From: Marinospirillum minutulum DSM 6287
Lineage (GTDB): Bacteria; Pseudomonadota; Gammaproteobacteria; Pseudomonadales; Halomonadaceae
DNA: 64,000 nt
Direction: 5' to 3'
Assembly (NCBI RefSeq): GCF_000422325.1
Contig: NZ_KE383818.1
Span: 1 to 64,000 of the forward strand
Shown here: positions 57,765 to 64,000 of the stretch, one piece after another
Numbering within the stretch: the stretch's first letter is position 1
Layout: each line of letters opens with the position of its first letter
The notes under the pieces: model-generated
What the model saw: the letters and a program-made list of their open reading frames with translations, nothing else
Databases searched by the model: none
Told to the model about the DNA's origin: nothing
Program-made: the position numbers and the translations under genes

Positions 57765-60686
57765 GTGTCACCAGTTGATTTATCATTTTTGCCTTCCAAG
57801 CTACAAGCTATAACCCATCAGGCACTCAGCCGTTTAAACCCTGATGCTGCTACACAACAGCCCGAAGGTTTAGCTGGGCTATTAGCCACCAGTGATTACG
57901 CGGCAGAAGTGCTAGCAACAGATGCTAAAATGTTATCTCAGCTAGCCAAAGCAGACCGTTTAACTCCACCCCTAAAATTGGCTGATTATAAGCTTTGGTG
58001 CCAGCAGGCCTTAAGCAATGAAGAGGGTCGGCCACCTACCGATGAAGCAAGTCTACTAACTAAATTAAGGCTTTTTCGTCGTGCTGTTATGTTACGCCTA
58101 TTATGGCGAGATTCCCAATTTGCAGGTCAACCCCAACAGGTTTGGCAAACTGCCGCAGAAATTACCGCACTAGCAGAAGTTACCACCGAAGCTGCTTTAG
58201 CTTGGCTAGAAGACTTCTATGCACCCTTATGGGGAAAACCTTACCCAAGAGGAACTAGCCCAGCTAAGGTTGAAGCAGGTGAAGTAAAGCCACTTCGCCT
58301 TGTTGTTTTAGGTATGGGAAAACTAGGCGCAGGTGAATTAAACCTATCCTCAGACATAGACCTTATTTTTGCCTTTGAATCCCAAGGTGAAACGCTAGGC
58401 GGCAAACGCAGCTTTGAGAATCAAGAATACTTTACTCGGCTAGGTCAAAAGCTAATTGCCCTGTTAGATAAACCCACGGCAGAAGGTTTTGTATTTCGGG
58501 TTGATATGCGACTACGCCCTTATGGCGATGCCGGTGCTTTGGCACTCAGCTTTAATGCCTTATTAGAATATTACCAGCAACAAGGCCGTGATTGGGAACG
58601 CTACGCCATGATTAAAGCACGGGTAATTGCCGGTGATAAGCAGGCAGGTGAAAGTTTACTAAATGAGCTGCGCCCCTTTGTGTACCGTAAATATTTAGAC
58701 TTTAGCGCCATTGAAGCTTTACGCGCCATGAAGGCAATGATTAACCGAGAAGTGCGCCGCAAAAGCTTAGAAAACAACATTAAGCTAGGTTTGGGCGGTA
58801 TTCGTGAAGTGGAATTTATTAGCCAAGTTTTCCAGTTAATTCGAGGTGGCAGAGATACAGAATTACAAGAACGCTCTATTAGAAAAGTGCTACCAGTTAT
58901 TTCTAGCCTAGGCTTAATGCCAGAAGAAGCCAGCAAAGAGCTATTAGTAGCCTATGAGTTTTTGCGTGATTTAGAACATGCCTTGCAAGGTTTAGCAGAC
59001 AAACAAACCCAAACCCTGCCTGAAGATGAAATAGCTCAAGCACGCCTTGCTTGGCGCTGTGGTTTTGCAGACTGGCCAGCTTTATACCAGCATTTACAGT
59101 TAATTAAACAGCAGGTTCGCCAGCATTTTAATGCAATTATTGCCGACCCAGAAGAAGAGCAACCAGAGCCAACCAAAATAGATGAAGCCCTTGCTTGCCT
59201 ATGGAATGAACAAGCAGAACCCGCCCTAGCAGAAGAAGCATTTCAGCAAGCAGGCTTTAAAAAAGCCGATGCCAGCTTAAAAGTATTGCAGTCGCTTTAT
59301 TCCAGCCGAGCCGTTGCCAATATGCAGCCCATCGGTCGTGAAAGGCTTAACCAACTAATGCCACAACTATTAATGGCCGTAGCTGCCACCCAAAACCCAG
59401 ATGCAGCCTTAGAGCGAACCCTTTGGTTAGTCGAAGCCGTGTTACGCCGTACCGCCTACCTAGTTTTGCTAACAGAAAACCCAGAAGCCCTAAAACAACT
59501 GGTCACTATTTGTGCCGCCAGCCCTTGGTTAGCCGAGCAGCTAGCTAAAATGCCAATCCTTTTAGATGAACTGCTTAGCCCAGAAACCCTTTACACCCCT
59601 GCCGATAAAAACCGCTTACAAGATGAACTTCGCCAGCATTTAACCCGTATTCCAGAAGAAGACATAGAAGCCTTAATGGAAGCCCTGCGCTATTTTCGTC
59701 ATGCCAATGTTTTACGTGTCGCCGCCTCTGATTTAATCGCCCAGCGGCACTTAATGAAAGTTAGTGACTACCTCACCTACATAGCAGAAGTGCTACTTGA
59801 AAAAGTGCTTAACCAAACCCTGCGCGATTTAACCCGCCGTTATGGTCGCCCCAGGTTAAGTAATGGTGAACCAGCAGACAGCGGCTTCATTATAGTGGGT
59901 TACGGCAAACTAGGCGGTATAGAACTAGGCTATGGCTCAGATTTAGACTTGGTTTTTATCCATGACGGTCACCCCACCCTAGCCAGTGATGGAGAAAAAA
60001 ACCTAGACAGCGTGACTTGGTTTAGCCGTTTAGGGCAGCGCATTATTCATTTTTTAGCCACAGCAACACCCTCTGGGCAACTCTATGAAGTGGATATGCG
60101 CCTACGACCTTCAGGCAATGCCGGTTTATTAGTCAGTAGCTTAAAAGCCTTTGCCGATTACCAAGCCAACCAAGCTTGGACTTGGGAACACCAAGCCTTA
60201 GTGCGTGCACGAGTTGTGGCGGGTGATGCCCAGCTAACACAGCAATTTAATGCATTGCGGGGCACTATTCTTGGTCAAAAAAGAGACCTAGCCAAGCTAA
60301 GAGAAGATGTGGTTAGTATGCGAGAAAAAATGCGCGCTAACCTAGGTTCAAAACAAGGCGAAGTTGACCTCTTCCATGTAAAACAAGATGCCGGTGGTTT
60401 GGTGGATATAGAGTTTATGGTGCAATACCTAGTGCTTGCCTACAGCCACGCCCACCCACAGCTTTATGAATTTACCGACAATATGCGTATTTTAGATGCG
60501 TTAGCCGCCACAGGCGTATTACCCCAAGCAAAGGTCGATAGTTTACAAGAAGCCTATTTGATTTACCGCAAAACAACCCATCATGCAGCACTAGAAAAAG
60601 CCGGTACTTTTTTACCCGCACAACCCTGGGTTGAATACCGCCAGCAAGTCACACAAGTATGGCAAGAGCTTTTGCTTAATGGCTAA
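57765..60686 (+). CDS. glnE: Bifunctional glutamine synthetase adenylyltransferase/adenylyl-removing enzyme
   Basis: A 973-residue enzyme that adenylylates and deadenylylates glutamine synthetase in response to PII. There are two nucleotidyltransferase domains: the N-terminal one with GMGKLGAGELNLSSDIDLIFAFE (about 184-206) and the C-terminal one with GYGKLGGIELGYGSDLDLVFIHD (about 710-732), each keeping the G-S-D-x-D pattern. Each is followed by its helical GlnD-PII-type region (RVDMRLRPYGDAG and EVDMRLRPSGNAG). The start is GTG 57765 with AAGG/AGGG upstream. Full length. Confidence 0.97.
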   Translation: MSPVDLSFLPSKLQAITHQALSRLNPDAATQQPEGLAGLLATSDYAAEVLATDAKMLSQLAKADRLTPPLKLADYKLWCQQALSNEEGRPPTDEASLLTKLRLFRRAVMLRLLWRDSQFAGQPQQVWQTAAEITALAEVTTEAALAWLEDFYAPLWGKPYPRGTSPAKVEAGEVKPLRLVVLGMGKLGAGELNLSSDIDLIFAFESQGETLGGKRSFENQEYFTRLGQKLIALLDKPTAEGFVFRVDMRLRPYGDAGALALSFNALLEYYQQQGRDWERYAMIKARVIAGDKQAGESLLNELRPFVYRKYLDFSAIEALRAMKAMINREVRRKSLENNIKLGLGGIREVEFISQVFQLIRGGRDTELQERSIRKVLPVISSLGLMPEEASKELLVAYEFLRDLEHALQGLADKQTQTLPEDEIAQARLAWRCGFADWPALYQHLQLIKQQVRQHFNAIIADPEEEQPEPTKIDEALACLWNEQAEPALAEEAFQQAGFKKADASLKVLQSLYSSRAVANMQPIGRERLNQLMPQLLMAVAATQNPDAALERTLWLVEAVLRRTAYLVLLTENPEALKQLVTICAASPWLAEQLAKMPILLDELLSPETLYTPADKNRLQDELRQHLTRIPEEDIEALMEALRYFRHANVLRVAASDLIAQRHLMKVSDYLTYIAEVLLEKVLNQTLRDLTRRYGRPRLSNGEPADSGFIIVGYGKLGGIELGYGSDLDLVFIHDGHPTLASDGEKNLDSVTWFSRLGQRIIHFLATATPSGQLYEVDMRLRPSGNAGLLVSSLKAFADYQANQAWTWEHQALVRARVVAGDAQLTQQFNALRGTILGQKRDLAKLREDVVSMREKMRANLGSKQGEVDLFHVKQDAGGLVDIEFMVQYLVLAYSHAHPQLYEFTDNMRILDALAATGVLPQAKVDSLQEAYLIYRKTTHHAALEKAGTFLPAQPWVEYRQQVTQVWQELLLNG

Positions 60687-60694
60687 AAATTGGA

Positions 60695-61084
60695 CTAGAT
60701 AAAAGCTATATTTGATTCAAACCATTTGCTTAGCTTTTCTTCTCCAATATCACCTGCAGCTAAAGCCTCAAAGGTAACCGCAGCTTCGGCTTCTGCTGCC
60801 GTAAACTCATAGCCATTCAATTCTAAAAACAAAACACCAACAGTAAAAGCTACTCTCTTATTTCCATCAATAAAAGCGTGATTTTTTACAAGCCCATAGC
60901 TGTAGGCTGCTGCTAAATCAAAATGTGTAGCTAATGGCTCATAAGCAAACTTTTGATGTGCTCTAGCTAGTGCAGACTTAAGTAATGCTTCATCTCGAAC
61001 ACCTGATGCTCCACCATGTTCTGACAACAACATGGTGTGAATTGCTAGAACAACACTTTCTAACACCCATTTAGGCTCCATCAT
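60695..61084 (-). CDS. Doc-type (death-on-curing) toxin
   Basis: A 129-residue Fic-fold toxin. The Doc motif HAFIDGNKRVAF (about 69-80) matches HxFx(D/N)xNKR, the variant that in phage P1 Doc phosphorylates EF-Tu and stops translation. SALARAHQKFAYEP and LLFLELNGYEFTAAEAE flank it as in the family. It overlaps the upstream antitoxin gene by 4 nt, antitoxin first. Confidence 0.93.
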   Translation of the reverse strand: MMEPKWVLESVVLAIHTMLLSEHGGASGVRDEALLKSALARAHQKFAYEPLATHFDLAAAYSYGLVKNHAFIDGNKRVAFTVGVLFLELNGYEFTAAEAEAAVTFEALAAGDIGEEKLSKWFESNIAFI

Positions 61085-61305
61085 TTAGCTAGTTCACGGA
61101 GTGTATTGCGGTAGCGTGCCATAATATTTTCGGCAGCTGAAATCTGTTCCTCAAAATCTTGTTGGTAGGGTGTTAATGTATAACCCTCAGGTGACTCAAC
61201 TAAATACAAAAAATCCCCTTTATTTGCTTTCATCTTGCCAAGTGCCTCTTTGGGTAGGAGAATTCCCATTGAATTACCTACAGTTGTAACTTTCACCTTA
61301 AGCAT
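61081..61305 (-). CDS. AbrB/MazE-type antitoxin
   Basis: A 74-residue SpoVT-AbrB swapped-hairpin DNA-binding protein. LKVKVTTVGNSMGILLPKEALGKMKANKGDFLYLV is the DNA-binding domain; the C-terminal third (FEEQISAAENIMARYRNTLRELAK) should bind and neutralise the Doc toxin. Doc of phage P1 pairs with Phd instead, so this is the AbrB-Doc combination. The AAGGTGG site lies just upstream of the ATG. Confidence 0.92.
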   Translation of the reverse strand: MLKVKVTTVGNSMGILLPKEALGKMKANKGDFLYLVESPEGYTLTPYQQDFEEQISAAENIMARYRNTLRELAK

Positions 61306-61325
61306 AAGTCCACCTTGATAAAGTT

Positions 61326-61339
61326 ATAACAAATGTTAT
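61326..61339. promoter_or_regulatory. Inverted-repeat operator candidate of the AbrB-doc operon
   Basis: ATAACA-AA-TGTTAT is a perfect 6-2-6 inverted repeat 20 bp upstream of the antitoxin ATG, overlapping a -10-like TATAAC on the - strand. Antitoxins of this type normally repress their own promoter. Confidence 0.4.
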
Positions 61340-61446
61340 TACAAAGATTATCACTATCTAATTTGCTTAACAAGGTTGCGTCCTACCTTGTGTTACTTGT
61401 TTTTATTTAAATTTTTTAATTAATCTAAAGATACAAGAGGCGTGAA

Positions 61447-61578
61447 ATGACACTAAAATTCTACAACAGCCCCTTTCATGCAACCCATGACAAAGAAACT
61501 GCAAGAAAAATGCTAAGAAAGATTGATCTTTCCATACTGCTAAAAAGCTTTAAAAAAGAGCCTAGCTTGTTTCAGTGA
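61447..61578 (+). CDS. Small ORF, 43 residues, unknown
   Basis: A short ORF beginning MTLKFYNSPFHATHDKE and ending KEPSLFQ. Its ATG has AGAGG exactly 6 nt upstream, the best site in this otherwise empty 365-bp gap. The product would be basic (many Lys and Arg) with no signal peptide or membrane segment. It could be a real small protein or a remnant; I recognise nothing in it. Confidence 0.35.
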   Translation: MTLKFYNSPFHATHDKETARKMLRKIDLSILLKSFKKEPSLFQ

Positions 61579-61670
61579 TCTAGCGCAGTTAATTCAAAAA
61601 ATGCAAAAGACTAAAATTTGCCCGTGCAGTAAGCTTGTTTGCAGCCTAGTTAAATAACCATAGGAATTTT

Positions 61671-62642
61671 ATGCCCCGCTTTAAACGTGCCAAGTCAGGT
61701 CGTAATCTAGTGCTACTGCCCGGTAGTGCAGAAAAGGTTTTGCTGGCGCAAGCCTTATTAAATGATGTTCGTGCTCGCTACCCTAAGCAACCCCTAGATG
61801 TAATGACTCCTATGGGGCTAACCAACTTGGTTAAGCGTTTTCCACAGGTTGATGAATTATGGAATATGCCCGAGCCTAACATGGGCATTAAGGTGTTTTG
61901 GAATGCTGGTGTTACTTTGCAGGGCAAAGATTATGACCGAGCTTGGGTTTTGCCAGAACGCTTTAAACCAGCATTAATTCCTGCCCTTGCCAACATTCCA
62001 GAAAGAACGGGTTACCGTGGTTTATACCGCTATGCCTTGTTAATGGATATTCGCCTAGCGCGTAAAGATTTACACCCCCATTTGGTTGATCGTTACCGTG
62101 CTTTAGCTTGGGATATAGGCGAACCCTTGCCGGAATATCAGCCAGTTAAACTTAAAATTGATGAAAAACAACAAGCCGCACTGCTAGAACAGCATAAACT
62201 TACCCTAGATAAACCCGTTTTAGCTTGGAGTCCAGGTACTCGAAATGTACCCAAAGACAGCTTAAATTCTGTAGCTAGCCTACAAGCAATAGAAGCAGAG
62301 TTATTAAAAGCAGTAGAGCAAGGCTGGCAAATTTGGTTATTTGGCTCGCGCCATGAGTTATTAGAAATTGCCGAGCTGATTGCCCAGATGAACACCCAAC
62401 TCGCTGCATCAGTAACAGTTTTAGCAGGTTTACTAAGTTGGGATGAAATTGTCGATTTAATGGCTTTAGCTAAAGCGCAGGTAGCACAAGACAATGCGCT
62501 GGCTTTGTTAGGCTTAAGTTGCGGTCTGCCTACCTACCTAGCAGTTGCAGAAACACCTAAGCATTTAGGTCAAGCAACGGGTTTGGGGGCTGAGTGGGTA
62601 AAGGTAGATCAACTAGCAGCGAGTCTAATCCCTTGGTATTAA
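61671..62642 (+). CDS. Divergent glycosyltransferase family 9 (heptosyltransferase-like) protein
   Basis: A 323-residue GT-B protein most like ADP-heptose:LPS heptosyltransferase II. Fold signals are NLVLLPGSAEKVLLAQALLNDVRARYP, VDELWNMP, NIPERTGYRG and AWSPGTRNVPKD. Two signature sites are altered: the N-terminal GPSWVGD loop that carries the catalytic Asp reads LPGSAEKVL, and the C-terminal D-S-G-L-M-H acceptor/donor loop reads DNALALL. It may have changed substrate or lost activity. Stands alone; hldD is 30 kb away. Confidence 0.7.
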   Translation: MPRFKRAKSGRNLVLLPGSAEKVLLAQALLNDVRARYPKQPLDVMTPMGLTNLVKRFPQVDELWNMPEPNMGIKVFWNAGVTLQGKDYDRAWVLPERFKPALIPALANIPERTGYRGLYRYALLMDIRLARKDLHPHLVDRYRALAWDIGEPLPEYQPVKLKIDEKQQAALLEQHKLTLDKPVLAWSPGTRNVPKDSLNSVASLQAIEAELLKAVEQGWQIWLFGSRHELLEIAELIAQMNTQLAASVTVLAGLLSWDEIVDLMALAKAQVAQDNALALLGLSCGLPTYLAVAETPKHLGQATGLGAEWVKVDQLAASLIPWY

Positions 62643-62808
62643 GCTCTGCTGGTATAAAAATTGGCAAATTTTCTGTAAAATGGATGTTGTAAAATTACTA
62701 GCCAAATTCAAAACCTGTTTTTAAGCGTATAACTCTAGCGTTAAGTGTGATCAAAAGTTACACCAGCAGAGAGTTGTCGATCATGCAACTAAGGAATCGG
62801 GGAATTAA

Positions 62809-64000
62809 ATGACAACACCTAAAATTGTTTATACTTTGACAGATGAAGCACCAGCTCTAGCAACCTATTCACTTCTGCCTGTTGTTAGTGCTTTTGCAAA
62901 AGCCGCGGGTATTGAAGTAGAAACCAGCGATATTTCTGTTGCTGCCCGTATTCTAGCCGGTTTTTCTGACCGTCTAAAAGAAGATCAGCGTGTGGCAGAT
63001 ACCCTAGAAGAACTAGGTGAGCTAGCCAAACAACCAGACTCTAATATTATAAAACTACCTAACATTAGTGCTTCTATCCCTCAGCTAAAAGCAGCCATAA
63101 AAGAGCTACAGTCGCAAGGTTTTGATTTGCCTGATTATGTAGACGAACCAACAACCGAAGAAGAAAAAGACACCCACGCACGTTACGCTAAAGTTTTAGG
63201 TAGTGCGGTTAACCCAGTTTTACGTCAGGGTAACTCAGACCGTCGTGCACCCCCTGCTGTTAAAGCTTTTGCGCGTAAATTCCCTCACTCTATGGGTAAG
63301 TGGAGCAAGGCATCACGTTCACACGCAGACTACATGCGTGGCGGTGACTTCTTCTCTACCGAACAAGCCATTACCATGGAAAAAGCCGGTGATGTGCGTT
63401 TAGAGTTTGTAGGTAAAGATGGCAAGGTTGAAGTTAAAAAGACCCTAGCTTTACAAGAAGGCGAAGTATTAGACAGCATGTGCATGAGTGCTCGCCAGCT
63501 TAGCAACTTCTTCGAGCGCACCCTGCGTGAATGTAAAGAAGATGGTGTTATGTGGTCGCTTCACGTTAAAGCCACCATGATGAAAGTCTCTCACCCTATC
63601 GTTTTTGGTCACGCGGTACGCACCTTCTTTAAAGAAGTGTTTGATAAGTACGGTGATTTGTTTGAAGAGTTGGGCGTTAACCCTAACAACGGTATGGCTA
63701 GCGTTTACGACAACATCAAAAGCTTGCCTCAGTCGCAGCAAGAAGAAATTGAAGAAGCCATTCATGCTTGCTACGAGCACCGCCCAGAAATGGCAATGGT
63801 TGATTCAGTAAAAGGTATTACTAACCTGCACGTACCTAGCGATGTAATTGTTGATGCTTCTATGCCAGCAATGATTCGTAACTCAGGTAAAATGTGGGGT
63901 CGTGATGGCAAACTGAAAGATGCTAAAGCGGTTATGCCAGAGTCTACCTACGCACGTATTTACCAAGAAATGATTAACTTCTGCCGTACTAATGGCGCAT
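62809..64000 (+). CDS. NADP-dependent isocitrate dehydrogenase, monomeric type (5' part)
   Basis: The first 397 codons of a roughly 740-residue enzyme; the gene continues past the window. It decarboxylates isocitrate to 2-oxoglutarate in the TCA cycle. The N-terminus KIVYTLTDEAPALATYSLLPVV, NSDRRAPPAVKAFARKFPHSMGKW, RSHADYMRGGDFF, and VSHPIVFGHAVRTFF with DASMPAMIRNSGKMWG are diagnostic of the monomeric type, which is unrelated in length to dimeric Icd. ATG 62809 is preceded by GGGGAAT. Confidence 0.96.
   Translation, partial: MTTPKIVYTLTDEAPALATYSLLPVVSAFAKAAGIEVETSDISVAARILAGFSDRLKEDQRVADTLEELGELAKQPDSNIIKLPNISASIPQLKAAIKELQSQGFDLPDYVDEPTTEEEKDTHARYAKVLGSAVNPVLRQGNSDRRAPPAVKAFARKFPHSMGKWSKASRSHADYMRGGDFFSTEQAITMEKAGDVRLEFVGKDGKVEVKKTLALQEGEVLDSMCMSARQLSNFFERTLRECKEDGVMWSLHVKATMMKVSHPIVFGHAVRTFFKEVFDKYGDLFEELGVNPNNGMASVYDNIKSLPQSQQEEIEEAIHACYEHRPEMAMVDSVKGITNLHVPSDVIVDASMPAMIRNSGKMWGRDGKLKDAKAVMPESTYARIYQEMINFCRTNGA

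Noticed and set aside
63203-63811. Short open frames on both strands inside the isocitrate dehydrogenase gene
   Set aside because: The dehydrogenase frame is continuous from 62809 to the window end with all family motifs; the others are shadows.

Overview
The window is a stretch of a gammaproteobacterial chromosome. The rRNA operon end, the order ypjD/corC - ffh - rpsP-rimM-trmD-rplS, the order rsmB-fmt-def / LysM-dprA-tsaC-hemF-aroE, FabV as enoyl-ACP reductase, a monomeric-type NADP isocitrate dehydrogenase, and dsbC-hom-thrC near recJ together point to an Oceanospirillales-like marine or halophilic bacterium. Something near Marinospirillum is my guess; genus is inference only. Several genes start at TTG or GTG with good ribosome binding sites.

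Layout. 1-360: spacer before 5S rRNA, the 5S gene and its terminator (end of an rrn operon, + strand). 0.4-7.6 kb: gamma-carbonic-anhydrase-like protein, a quinone oxidoreductase, an AEC transporter, an AsmA-family protein, a secreted PPC-like protein and fabV. 7.6-11.7 kb: polA, a DUF2782 protein and an LpxL-like acyltransferase.

11.7-18.35 kb is an accessory island. It holds a DUF4172-type Fic protein whose 3' end was rewritten by an IS30-family relic, an AT-rich secreted protein of unknown family, decayed ORF fragments, an intact ISL3-family element with perfect inverted repeats but no matching target duplication, a 5'-truncated XRE regulator, a class III Fic protein and a RelBE toxin-antitoxin pair.

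18.4-32.3 kb returns to core genes: translation start and rRNA modification (rsmB, fmt, def), a LysM protein, dprA, tsaC, hemF, a flavin oxidoreductase, aroE, a dGTPase, an enoyl-CoA hydratase under a PsrA-like operator, radD and hldD. 32.3-37.3 kb holds a PD-(D/E)XK (Rpn-like) nuclease and a divergent cluster of a RimK/ATP-grasp ligase, a DUF2817 M14-like peptidase and a GNAT-C39 peptidase fusion. This cluster is the best candidate here for an undescribed system; it looks like a peptide or amide ligation-and-trimming pathway. 37.4-41.2 kb: a diheme cytochrome c peroxidase with an FNR-like box, a NaChBac-type voltage-gated channel, a CoA pyrophosphatase (Nudix) and trpS.

41.2-57.7 kb: corC-like and ypjD genes, ffh, the rpsP ribosomal operon with a structured leader, dsbC-hom-thrC, a CZB-domain chemoreceptor, recJ, a small membrane protein, a SulP transporter and a 2OG-Fe(II) oxygenase. 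57.7-64 kb: glnE, a Doc toxin paired with an AbrB/MazE-type antitoxin, a 43-codon ORF, a divergent heptosyltransferase-like protein, and the 5' part of a monomeric-type isocitrate dehydrogenase gene that runs off the end. I saw no tRNA gene, CRISPR array or prophage.
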